Source of the DNA: Achromobacter xylosoxidans A8
Lineage (GTDB): Bacteria; Pseudomonadota; Gammaproteobacteria; Burkholderiales; Burkholderiaceae_B
Assembly (NCBI RefSeq): GCF_000165835.1
Contig: NC_014640.1
Location: forward strand, 3,348,001 to 3,412,000
Length of the DNA stretch: 64,000 nt
Reading direction: 5' to 3'
The notes under the pieces were generated by a model, which was not told where the DNA came from, made no database searches, and saw only the letters and a list, made by a program, of their open reading frames with translations. Positions 27,062-35,370 of this stretch are shown in pieces (the first letter of the stretch is position 1; each line of letters starts with the position of its first letter). The translations under genes were made by a program, and so were the position numbers.

Positions 27062-28512
27062 AAGCGATGACCCTTACCCTCCAGCGGCTCAAGCCGCTGG
27101 CCGCGGCCGCAGCCGTCGTGGCAATGCTGGCGGGCTGCGCGCTGGCGCCGACCTATGAGCGCCCAGCGTCGCCTGTCGCTCAGCAGTGGGGAGTCGAAGG
27201 CCAGGCGGACTTCGCGTCCGGACCGGGCTCGGCCGCCGCCACGCTGGACTGGCGCGACTTCGTGACCGACCCGTCGCTGCGCGGACTGATCGAAACCGCG
27301 CTGGCCAACAACCGGGATTTGCGCCGGGCCTTGCTCAACGTCGAAGCGGCGCGCGCGATGTACCGCGTGCAGCGTTCCGAGCAGTTGCCATCCATCGGCG
27401 CCCAGGCTGGCGGCACGCGGCAGCACAATCCGGCGGATCTGAATGCCAACGGCACGTCCGGCGTGCAGAGCGAGTGGCGCGCCGGCGTGGGCGTCACGGC
27501 CTTCGAGCTGGACCTGTTCGGCCGCGTGCGCAGCCTGTCGGAAGCGGCGCTACAAGAGTATCTGGCCACCGAGAACGGCGCGCGCAGCGCCCGCATCAGC
27601 CTGATCGCGGAGGTGATAGACGCCTACCTCACGCGCGAAGGCGCGCGCCAACGCGGGCTGCATACCGAGCGCACTTTGGCATCGCGCGAGCAGTCGCTGC
27701 AACTGATCGCCCGGCGCCGCGCCGAAGGCATCGGGAGCGCCTTGGACTATGAGCAGGCGAAGGGCCTGACGGACCAGGCACGCGCCGATCTGGCGCGCAT
27801 GGAACGGCAGTACCGGCAGTCGACCAATGCGCTGACGCTGCTGGCCGGAGTCAGTGATTTGAGCCCCTATCTGGCGCCCCATGACGGCGCGGTGCCCATG
27901 CTGGTGCAGCAACTGGCGGCGGGCACGCCGTCAGAGCTGCTGACCTACCGTCCAGACATCCTGGCCGCGGAACATCGGCTGCGGGCGCGCAACGCCGATA
28001 TCGGCGCCGCGCGCGCGGCGTTCTTCCCGCGCATCTCCTTGACCGGCATGTTCGGCAGCGCCAGTTCGGACCTGTCGGATCTGTTCTCGGGCGGCCAGCG
28101 CGCCTGGTCCTTCGCGCCGCAGATCACGCTGCCCATCTTCGACGGCGGCCGCAACCAGGCCAACCTGGATCTGGCCCGGGTCCGCAAGGAAGCGGCGGTG
28201 GCCGAGTACGAACAGTCGATCCAGACCGCGTTCCGCGAGGTCATGGACGGGCTGGCGGCGACCGACACCTTGCGCAGGCAGGAGGACGCGCTGCGCGCGC
28301 AGACCGACAGCAGCCAGGCCGCGCTGCGCCTGTCCGAGGCGCGCTATCGCGGCGGCGTGGACAACTATCTGCGCTACCTGGATGCCCAGCGCAGCGACTT
28401 CGCCAATCAGATCGCGTTGATCGAAGTCCGGACCGAGCGCCAGATCGCGCTGGCCTCGTTGTTTCGCGCCCTGGGCGGAGGCTGGCGTGGCGATGGGGCA
28501 GCGGAAAAGTAG
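27058..28512 (+). CDS. Outer-membrane efflux lipoprotein (OprM/NodT family)
   Basis: A 484-residue TolC-like channel anchored by a lipid at C27 (lipobox MLAGC). Two repeated helical hairpins and beta strands are visible, with LDWRDFVTDPSLRGLIETALANN, the family LTYRPDILAAEHRLRARNADIGAARAAFFP start of the second repeat, and PQITLPIFDGGRNQANLDLA. Its ATG overlaps the pump stop (ATGA); an internal ATG at 27067 is an alternative. It completes the pump, so the operon is self-sufficient for export across both membranes. Confidence 0.93.
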   Translation: MKAMTLTLQRLKPLAAAAAVVAMLAGCALAPTYERPASPVAQQWGVEGQADFASGPGSAAATLDWRDFVTDPSLRGLIETALANNRDLRRALLNVEAARAMYRVQRSEQLPSIGAQAGGTRQHNPADLNANGTSGVQSEWRAGVGVTAFELDLFGRVRSLSEAALQEYLATENGARSARISLIAEVIDAYLTREGARQRGLHTERTLASREQSLQLIARRRAEGIGSALDYEQAKGLTDQARADLARMERQYRQSTNALTLLAGVSDLSPYLAPHDGAVPMLVQQLAAGTPSELLTYRPDILAAEHRLRARNADIGAARAAFFPRISLTGMFGSASSDLSDLFSGGQRAWSFAPQITLPIFDGGRNQANLDLARVRKEAAVAEYEQSIQTAFREVMDGLAATDTLRRQEDALRAQTDSSQAALRLSEARYRGGVDNYLRYLDAQRSDFANQIALIEVRTERQIALASLFRALGGGWRGDGAAEK

Positions 28513-28597
28513 GGCGCCCATTGCGCAGCAGCCGGTCCAAATGACGGGGCTGGAAGTTTGCCCGGCCGTCCTGGACCAGAGGCGTAGGGAAGGGGAG

Positions 28598-30778
28598 TCA
28601 TGCGTCCTGTTCCGAAGCCGTGGCCGAGCGTTTGGGCGGACGTGCTCGGGACAACTGCACGTTCATGCGCGGCATGGAAGGTTCCAGTCCGGCCTGGTCC
28701 AGCCGGCGCCGCAGGCGCATGTTGAAGGCGCGCTGGACTTCCCATTGCCGCAGCGGCGCGGTCTTGAAGCGAAAGCGCAGGATCGCCTGGCCGTTGTCGA
28801 AGCTCTCCACGCCTTGCTGTTCGATGGGCGACCACAGGAAGGGATAGATCGCCGGATCGGTGCGCAACTCCAGGGCCACTTCGCGGACCAGCGCCACGGC
28901 GTCGTCGATCGGCATGGTGGCCGGCACCGGCCAGCGGAACATGGCGTAGCCGAACTCGCGCGAGTAGTTCTTGATGGTCTTGATTTCGCTGAACGGAATC
29001 GTGTGCACTACGCCATCCAGGTCTCTCAGGCGCACGGTGCGTATGGTCAGGCCTTCGACAAATCCAAGGTGGTTGCCCACGTCCACGTAGTCGTCGATGG
29101 AAAGGGAGTTCTCGATGATGATGAACAGGCCTGTGATCAGGTCGGCCACCAGCGATTGCGCGCCGAAGCCGATGGCCAGGCCGATGACGCCGGCGCCGGC
29201 CAGCAGCGGCGTGACGTTCATGCCCATGTTGGCCAGCGCGACGATCACGGCAATCACGAAAATAGTGGCAAGCAGGACGTTGCGGATCAGCGGCAGCATG
29301 GTCAGCGCGCGGACATTGGTCCGGTTCTTGCCGCTGGTGCCCAGGGTGTGCTGCAGCGCGGTGTCGGTCAGGATCCATATCAGCCAGGCTACCAGCAGGG
29401 TGCCGACGAAGCTTGCCACCTTGGGGCCGATCGCCGATCCGCTGCTTTCCATGAGCGCGATCAGAGACAGGCCCAGTACGCGCAAGCCGATTTCCAGGAA
29501 CACCAGCAGGTTGGCGATCCAGAGCAGGGTGTAGCCGAAGTACCTGAGCTGTCCCAGGTAGGCCGTGCGCCGATTCGCGGCGCGGCTGGAACTGAGGTAG
29601 GCGCGGCGGATGATGCCGCTGACGGCCATGCCCGCGATTGCCACCAGCGCGCAAAGCAGGGCGCGGCGTATCACCTGATCGCTGTCGTTGGCGGTAGCCA
29701 GGGTGGTGAACAGCGAGATACCCACCAGGATGAGGAACGGGACGAACCAAAGCGGCCCGATCAGCCGTAGCAGCTTGTGCAGCCCTTGGCGTTTGACCCG
29801 GCGCTCCTTGGGCTGGTTGCGGATCAGGTGCGTGACGGGGCGGCGGAACCGCAGGATGAACAGCGCGCTCAGCGTCGCGGCGGCTACGTTGGCGAGCAGG
29901 CCGGCGAACTGCGCGATGCCGAGTCCGAACACGCTGGTGACCTCGGGATCGTGCAAGGCGTCGCCCAGTGCGGCCAGACTGCCTATCAGCCAAAGCGGCA
30001 GGGCGGCGCGGCGCTGCAGGATGTCCAGCGCCCGCCCGCGGTGCGCGCCGTCCAGCAAGGTCAGGGCGATCAGGCAGAGCGAAGAGAACAGCGCGCCGAC
30101 GAGCAGCACGTAGGCCAGTACCAGGGCCCCGAGCCGGCCCACGGAGTCCGGCGTCAGGACGGAAAGGGAGAGCATGATCACGAAGGCGATGGCCCAGGGC
30201 GCCAACTGCCGCGCCGCCAGCCAGAGCAGCTGGCGGGTCTTCGGACGGACCGGCGCTGCGTCCGCCGGCGCCCGGCGCCGTTCGAGGCGTCGGCCTATCC
30301 AGCGCAGCGCCAGGGCCAGGCCGGCCCAGATCGCCAGCACGATCAGGAAATCGGCGATCAGCGTGGGCCATTCGCGCCATGCCGGCAAACCGGTGGCGAG
30401 TTCGGCACGCGCTTGCCGGTACAGCATGCCCCAGCGGGTCAAGGCGCCTTCGGGGCCGTCCAGGCGTCGTTCCAGGCTTTCGGCGGTGTCGCGGATGAGG
30501 GCGAGGATGCCGTCCTTTTCGTTCTCCGCGCCTTGCTTGGTCGCGTCGCGCAGTTGCTTCAGCTGGTTCAGAAGATCAGCGCGTTGCTTGTCGTTTTCAA
30601 GTGTCTGGATGACCTGGTCCAGCGACTGGTTCAGTTGCGCATTGTCGACGGGTTTGCTGGAAGTCGATCCGGTCAGGCTGGGCAGCGCTGCAGATGAGGT
30701 CGGGATGAAACCCAGGCTCAGCACAAGGAGTATCAACGGCAGGCATAGACGGATACCGCGCAGGGTTGAAACTCGCAA
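28598..30778 (-). CDS. Mechanosensitive ion channel, MscS superfamily (YbiO-like)
   Basis: A 726-residue membrane protein. It has a signal-like N-terminus, a coiled-coil periplasmic region at about residues 40-110 (NQSLDQVIQTLENDKQRADLL), roughly ten membrane segments and a C-terminal MscS core. The pore helix and Cys-free MscS motif are seen in MGMNVTPLLAGAGVIGLAIGFGAQSLVADLI. E. coli YbiO (741 residues) has the same layout. It should release solutes on hypo-osmotic shock. The start is a TTG at 30778: no in-frame ATG is available near the signal, and GAGAGG lies five bases upstream. Confidence 0.88.
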   Translation of the reverse strand: MRVSTLRGIRLCLPLILLVLSLGFIPTSSAALPSLTGSTSSKPVDNAQLNQSLDQVIQTLENDKQRADLLNQLKQLRDATKQGAENEKDGILALIRDTAESLERRLDGPEGALTRWGMLYRQARAELATGLPAWREWPTLIADFLIVLAIWAGLALALRWIGRRLERRRAPADAAPVRPKTRQLLWLAARQLAPWAIAFVIMLSLSVLTPDSVGRLGALVLAYVLLVGALFSSLCLIALTLLDGAHRGRALDILQRRAALPLWLIGSLAALGDALHDPEVTSVFGLGIAQFAGLLANVAAATLSALFILRFRRPVTHLIRNQPKERRVKRQGLHKLLRLIGPLWFVPFLILVGISLFTTLATANDSDQVIRRALLCALVAIAGMAVSGIIRRAYLSSSRAANRRTAYLGQLRYFGYTLLWIANLLVFLEIGLRVLGLSLIALMESSGSAIGPKVASFVGTLLVAWLIWILTDTALQHTLGTSGKNRTNVRALTMLPLIRNVLLATIFVIAVIVALANMGMNVTPLLAGAGVIGLAIGFGAQSLVADLITGLFIIIENSLSIDDYVDVGNHLGFVEGLTIRTVRLRDLDGVVHTIPFSEIKTIKNYSREFGYAMFRWPVPATMPIDDAVALVREVALELRTDPAIYPFLWSPIEQQGVESFDNGQAILRFRFKTAPLRQWEVQRAFNMRLRRRLDQAGLEPSMPRMNVQLSRARPPKRSATASEQDA

Positions 30779-30952
30779 GATTGCCTCTCTGATGATGATA
30801 TGGATACCTTTTAGAAGAGTCGCGGACGGGACGCAAGGTTTGGTTTTCAGGACCTCAGCAGAGCCAACTTATGGATAGTCACGTCAGGACGCTGGCGAAG
30901 GCGGTTAAAGCGGTTTGCCGGTGTCCAGGGATGCCTGGGTCTGGTGTTGGTG

Positions 30953-30978
30953 TTATGCGCATAATGTGTATTATGTAA
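30953..30978. promoter_or_regulatory. Overlapping palindromes upstream of the mechanosensitive channel gene
   Basis: TTATGCGCATAA at 30953-30964 is a perfect 12-base palindrome. It overlaps CATAATGTGTATTATG (30960-30975), a second dyad with arms CATAAT and ATTATG. The element lies in the 258-base gap between the channel gene start (30778) and the dsbG stop (31037). That gap otherwise shows no gene. It looks like an operator; the binding protein is not identifiable. Confidence 0.4.
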
Positions 30979-31036
30979 AGTACAAATTACGCTTGGGATG
31001 ACAGAGTAATCATCCCCGGCAGATCGGCCGTGCTGT

Positions 31037-31810
31037 TCAGCGCGGCCCTAGTACTTCGGCCAATTGCGCACCCTGGGGCATGCCGTTGAACTTCTTGACC
31101 GAGCCGTCGCCCTCCCGGACCACGATGCCAGGCGTGCCGCGGAAACCAGCCGATATCATCAGCATATGATTGTCTTCGAGGATCTGGAGTACATCGTCGG
31201 GGACGCTATTGGCGGGCTTGATGCCACCCTGGTCAAACTTGTGTTCGTTCTCCGCCAACGCAGCCGATGGATCGGGCGCGCCAAGGATCGCCGCAGCCTT
31301 GGCTGGACTGTCTGCCCGGATCACGCCGACGAGCAGATGGCGAAGCTGGACTTTGCCTGCGTCCACCCAGGGACGCGCGGCTTCCCAGAATTGGTGGCAA
31401 TAAGGACAATTTGCATCGGAGAAGGCATAGATGATGCGGGGCGCGTCGGGTTTTCCGTCCTGCACCCAGGCAGCGGACTCCAATTGAACCCATGTCTTCT
31501 CGCCCATCGGTTTCTCAACCAGGTCCCGCAGCGTCAATCTGTCGAGCGGCGTGCCTTTGGCGTCCAGACGCGTACCGACGATGGCGTTGCCGTCGCTGGT
31601 GACGTAGACGGCAACGGGGCGATCGCCTGCAGTGCCTGCGAAGGCGCGCAAGCCACCGCCCACATCGAATTCCTGCATCACCATGAGACCTTGCGCCTCC
31701 AGTGCCTGGACGACTGGCGGCCGGGTCCCCTTCCCCGCCTGACTCTGGCCAGCCACCAGCATGAGGGCGATAGCTGCGATGGAGGATAAATTCTTGCGTA
31801 CTGCGAACAT
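31037..31810 (-). CDS. dsbG: Periplasmic thiol:disulfide isomerase/chaperone, DsbG
   Basis: A DsbC/DsbG-type protein of 257 residues. It has a signal peptide ending near GQSQAGKG, an N-terminal dimerisation domain (VVQALEAQGLMVMQEFDVGGGLRAFAG) and a thioredoxin domain with active-site CPYC (DANCPYCHQFW). CPYC plus QFW is typical of DsbG. The conserved cis-proline lies in FRGTPGIVV. ATG 31810 was chosen because AAGGA lies six bases upstream; ATG 31816 would add two residues. It is last in the dsbD-dsbE-dsbG operon and should be kept reduced by DsbD to isomerise or protect protein thiols in the periplasm. Confidence 0.92.
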   Translation of the reverse strand: MFAVRKNLSSIAAIALMLVAGQSQAGKGTRPPVVQALEAQGLMVMQEFDVGGGLRAFAGTAGDRPVAVYVTSDGNAIVGTRLDAKGTPLDRLTLRDLVEKPMGEKTWVQLESAAWVQDGKPDAPRIIYAFSDANCPYCHQFWEAARPWVDAGKVQLRHLLVGVIRADSPAKAAAILGAPDPSAALAENEHKFDQGGIKPANSVPDDVLQILEDNHMLMISAGFRGTPGIVVREGDGSVKKFNGMPQGAQLAEVLGPR

Positions 31811-31819
31811 GGTCATTCC

Positions 31820-32656
31820 TTATCTTGGTAAATCTTGAGAGGCGCCTGAAGCAAGATTGAAGCGGCGCGAAATCTTGTCCTTAAAGCTGGCCATGGTGAT
31901 CTCGCCCAGATGCGAATCCACCAATCGTCCCTCCGCGTCAAAGAACAGGGTCGTGGGCAGGCCCCGCGAATTCATCGCCTGCATGGATGAGGACGCGGGG
32001 TCGAGCAGCACATTGCTCAATGCCAGGCCCTCGTTGTGAAGAAAATCACGTGCCAGTTGCGCGCTCTCACCCTGGTTGAGCAGGACGATGCCGACACCTG
32101 GAAATTCAGACTGCGCTTGTTCCAAGACCGGCATCTCGCGGCGGCAAGGCGGACACCAGCTCGCCCAAAGATTGACGACCAACGGGCGCCCTTCGTACGA
32201 TCTCAGCGCGATTGGTTTTCCATCCAGTGTTGCCAACTGAAGGTCCGGCAGGCGTGGCGCTTCAAGCAGCAATGAAAACGCTCCGCTACCTGCGAACCAG
32301 GCCACAACTCCGGCTAGTACACCGACGTAAATGGGGCGGCGCTGCACTGGCATGGACCGGGTTCGCCACCAGACGAACGCAATCGTCGCCGGCACCCCAA
32401 CCCACCAGTAATATCCACCATCGCCGATTGCAATCATCGACATGGGCGCCGCGAAATAGTCTTCCCACCAGAAGGCGATGTATCCCAGGCGGGCTGCCAC
32501 GACGCCCCAAAAGACCGCGTCGAGCAGTGCGGCGCCGGCAAGCCGATGAGAGGCTTCCGGCAAGCGTTTGGCCAGTGCGCGGGTCACCAGCCAGGAAAGC
32601 AGTACAGCCGCGACGACACCAATGCTCTGAATGGAGAACGGACCGATACCTATCAT
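31820..32656 (-). CDS. dsbE: Membrane-anchored thioredoxin-like protein with Lgt-like N-terminal membrane domain
   Basis: A 278-residue fusion. Residues 1-130 are several membrane helices, with patterns like FWGVVAARLGYIAFWWEDYF and GGYYWWVGVPATIAFVWWRTR resembling part of prolipoprotein diacylglyceryl transferase. From about residue 135 there is a TlpA/ResA-type thioredoxin domain facing the periplasm, with WASWCPPCRREMP and a cis-Pro in GLPTTLFFD. It overlaps the dsbD stop by four bases. The symbol follows the PA2477 position in the P. aeruginosa dsbDEG operon; it is not the cytochrome c maturation CcmG/DsbE. It probably relays electrons from DsbD. Confidence 0.83.
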   Translation of the reverse strand: MIGIGPFSIQSIGVVAAVLLSWLVTRALAKRLPEASHRLAGAALLDAVFWGVVAARLGYIAFWWEDYFAAPMSMIAIGDGGYYWWVGVPATIAFVWWRTRSMPVQRRPIYVGVLAGVVAWFAGSGAFSLLLEAPRLPDLQLATLDGKPIALRSYEGRPLVVNLWASWCPPCRREMPVLEQAQSEFPGVGIVLLNQGESAQLARDFLHNEGLALSNVLLDPASSSMQAMNSRGLPTTLFFDAEGRLVDSHLGEITMASFKDKISRRFNLASGASQDLPR

Positions 32657-34491
32657 GGCGTGCCCGCCTGGTTCAGATGCCCCAGGAAATCAGCCGCGCT
32701 GACCTCACCCACCACACGCAGGTCTCTGCGTTCCGTGCCGTCAGGCCCCACCAGGATAAGCGTGGGCGGTCCCATGACGCCCCAGTGCTTGAGCAGGGCC
32801 TGATCGGTGGCGTCGTTGCGCGTCACGTCCGGCCGCAGTACCTGCATGCGCGCCAGCCGCTGCGCCACAGCCGGGTCGCCAAACACATTGCGCTCGATCA
32901 CGTGGCAACTGATGCACCAGTCGGCGTAGAAATCGATCAAGGTCCATTGGCCCTGCGCAGCCGCTTGCGCCAGGCGCTTATCGACGTCCTCGACAGACTT
33001 GGCCTCGACGTAGGCCGGTTTGGCGGTCGCTGACGCGGCTGCCGAAGACGCGGCGCGCAGATGCGCCAACGGCTGCGACGCCGACTCGCCTCCCGACGCG
33101 GCGCCCACGAGCATGAAGATGGACCATAGGCCGGCAATGGCTCCCAGTGTGCGCAAGGTCCACATCAGACGCAGTCTTTGCGCCAGCGCTTGCGCCCAGG
33201 CCAGCAGGCCGATGGCGATAGATAGTATCCAAGCCCCCCACAGCACCAGGCTTACGGTAGCTGGCAGGAAGCGGTCGAGCATCATCACCGCCATTCCGAC
33301 CATGACGTAGCCGAAGGCGACGCGTACGCTATCCATCCAGGCCCCGGGCTTGGGCAGTATGCGGGCGCCGCAGACAGCGATCGCCAACAGCGGCAGACCC
33401 ATGCCCAGGCCCAGGGAAAACAGCGCCAGGCCGCCATACAGCGCGCTGCCCGTCTGACTGATATAGAGCAGCGCTCCCGCCAAGGGCGCGGTCATGCAGG
33501 GGCCGACCAGCAATGCTGACAAGAAACCCAGCGCCGCAGCGCCGACCACGCTGCCACCAGAACGTCCCTGGTTGGCGGATCCGAGTCGGTTCAACAACGC
33601 GGACGGCAAGCGCAGCTCGAACATTCCGAACAAGGAACTGGCGAGAATCAGGAACAAGGCCGCAAACGCTCCCAGCAGCCAGGGCGATTGCAGGGTCGCC
33701 TGGAGATTGGCGCCTGCCAAGCCTGCCGCGACACCCACGGCAGCATAGGTGCCGGCCATGGCCAAGACATAGAACAGGGACGTGATGAAGGCGCGTCGCG
33801 GCTTGGCCTGATTGCCGACGACCATGCTGGAAATGATAGGAATCATCGGCAAGGTGCAAGGCGTGAAAGCCAGCAGCAGCCCGAAGCCGAAGAACAGCAA
33901 GGTGCCTGCGACCGGCCCCAGCGTCGCAAGACGTTGTGCCGCAGCCTGGTCCTCGGCGACGTTGGCGCCGCCGCCTGCGCCCGCCTCCCGTGGACGGGCG
34001 CTTGCCGGAGGTGGGACAGCAGGAACGGCAGCGGCTGCAGAGGCTCCTGCCGCCGTCACGGGCAAATTCACGGCCATGGTCTGCGGCGGATAACAGATGC
34101 CTCCTTCCGCACACCCTTGCCAATGCAGCGTCAACGGACCTGTCACGGATGCAGGAAAACGCAGGCGCAGCGCATCTCCGAGATAGATTTCCGTATCGCC
34201 AAAGAACTCATCATTCTTTGGCGTGCCTGGAGGAAGATCCAGGCGGACCTCCTCGCCCTGCCCGGAAACCAGCTTCAACGAGTGACGATAAACATAGTAG
34301 TTATCGGCAATGCGCCCTTGCGCCGCCAGTTCCCTCCCCTGCTGCTGCACTTGCGCCAGTTTGAATACATCGACCGGATCCAGGAATTCGGCTTCCTCCT
34401 TCCAGGAAAACAGTCCGGTACTCGCCCACGCACTGCCGATGGCGAGCAAACACAGAAAGACAATGGCCAGTACTCGCCGATATACAAACAA
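32653..34491 (-). CDS. dsbD: Thiol:disulfide interchange protein DsbD
   Basis: An inner-membrane electron conduit of about 612 residues. It has a signal peptide, a periplasmic alpha domain with CAEGGICYPPQ, eight membrane segments with the redox cysteines in AFTPCTLPM and VGPCMTAPL, and a C-terminal gamma thioredoxin domain with ADWCISCHVIE. All six expected cysteines are present. I place the start at TTG 34491 because GGAGGA lies six bases before it and the signal then begins at FVYRR. The ATG at 34533 would add 14 residues and lacks a ribosome site. It moves electrons from cytoplasmic thioredoxin to DsbG and the DsbE-like partner. Confidence 0.92.
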   Translation of the reverse strand: MFVYRRVLAIVFLCLLAIGSAWASTGLFSWKEEAEFLDPVDVFKLAQVQQQGRELAAQGRIADNYYVYRHSLKLVSGQGEEVRLDLPPGTPKNDEFFGDTEIYLGDALRLRFPASVTGPLTLHWQGCAEGGICYPPQTMAVNLPVTAAGASAAAAVPAVPPPASARPREAGAGGGANVAEDQAAAQRLATLGPVAGTLLFFGFGLLLAFTPCTLPMIPIISSMVVGNQAKPRRAFITSLFYVLAMAGTYAAVGVAAGLAGANLQATLQSPWLLGAFAALFLILASSLFGMFELRLPSALLNRLGSANQGRSGGSVVGAAALGFLSALLVGPCMTAPLAGALLYISQTGSALYGGLALFSLGLGMGLPLLAIAVCGARILPKPGAWMDSVRVAFGYVMVGMAVMMLDRFLPATVSLVLWGAWILSIAIGLLAWAQALAQRLRLMWTLRTLGAIAGLWSIFMLVGAASGGESASQPLAHLRAASSAAASATAKPAYVEAKSVEDVDKRLAQAAAQGQWTLIDFYADWCISCHVIERNVFGDPAVAQRLARMQVLRPDVTRNDATDQALLKHWGVMGPPTLILVGPDGTERRDLRVVGEVSAADFLGHLNQAGTP

Positions 34492-34616
34492 CCTGATTCC
34501 TCCGGGCAATAGTCGGCCCCCAACCACCCTCATGCGGCGGTGAAAGGGAGCATATCCAGCGATGATGGAGGAGGTCGATTAACTGAAACTAAAGAAGGGA
34601 ACGCAGGCGCGGAGAG

Positions 34617-34630
34617 CCCGGAAATCCGGG
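34617..34630. promoter_or_regulatory. Inverted repeat in the dsbD/response-regulator divergent promoter
   Basis: CCCGGA (34617-34622), two bases, then TCCGGG (34625-34630) forms a perfect 6-base dyad in the intergenic region between dsbD and the response regulator. It is a candidate operator for the adjacent regulator or a short hairpin in the regulator's leader. OmpR-type regulators more often bind direct repeats, so the assignment is weak. Confidence 0.35.
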
Positions 34631-34701
34631 AGCCGACCCGCCTGGGCCAACAATTTCTGGCCTAACATATGGATCCTTGGCTGCAGCGGATTGGGATGCA
34701 A

Positions 34702-35370
34702 ATGCGGGTATTGCTGGTAGAAGACGACGAACTGATCGGCAAGGGAATTGTGGCTGGCTTGCGCGCGCACGGCATCATGGTGCAGCACGTTTGCACGGCA
34801 GTGGAAGCTGAAGCCGCCCAAACCGGGAACTCCTTCAATGCCCTGGTGCTCGACCTGGGGCTTCCCGACCGTGACGGCATGGAGTTGCTCTCCGTTGTGC
34901 GCGCGATAGAACCGTGTTTGCCCGTGCTGATACTGTCCGCTCGGGATGCCATAGAGCACAGGATAGCGGGCCTGCACCAGGGCGCCGACGACTACATGAC
35001 CAAGCCGTTTGATCTGCGGGAATTGGCAGCGCGATTGCATGCGCTGGTCAGACGCACACAGGGGCGCGCAGCCCAGATCATTGCGGCGGGACCGTTGCGC
35101 CTGGAACCTGAAAGCGGGCTTGCCTGGCTGGAAGGCCAAGCCATCTCGCTATCGCGTCGCGAGGTGGATCTGCTGGCTCATCTGGCCACTGCCGATGCGA
35201 GATGGATTGCTCCTGATCTGCTCAGTGAACGCCTGTACGGGTTGGGCGAAGAAGTAAGCAGCAACGCGCTCAATGTCCATATTCACAATCTGCGCCGCAA
35301 GCTTGGAGCTGAAGTGATTGAGACTTCGCGTGGATTGGGATACAGGCTGGGTTGGAGAATCAACGCATGA
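34702..35370 (+). CDS. dsbR: OmpR-family response regulator, DsbR-like
   Basis: A 222-residue two-component response regulator. The receiver domain begins MRVLLVEDDELIGKG, with phospho-acceptor D51 in LVLDLGLPDRDG and K in MTKPFDLREL. The C-terminal OmpR winged helix includes LSRREVDLLAHLA and VSSNALNVHIHNLRRKLG. Start 34702 gives the usual MRVLLVEDD; ATGs at 34669 and 34696 would only add residues. The ATG of the kinase overlaps its stop. Gene order matches P. aeruginosa PA2479 next to dsbDEG, so it likely activates the divergent dsb operon. Confidence 0.88.
   Translation: MRVLLVEDDELIGKGIVAGLRAHGIMVQHVCTAVEAEAAQTGNSFNALVLDLGLPDRDGMELLSVVRAIEPCLPVLILSARDAIEHRIAGLHQGADDYMTKPFDLRELAARLHALVRRTQGRAAQIIAAGPLRLEPESGLAWLEGQAISLSRREVDLLAHLATADARWIAPDLLSERLYGLGEEVSSNALNVHIHNLRRKLGAEVIETSRGLGYRLGWRINA

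Noticed and set aside
22014..28512. Naming the pump AxyXY-OprZ
   Set aside because: The divergent TetR does not resemble MexZ/AxyZ by eye, and pump similarity alone is not enough; symbols were left empty.
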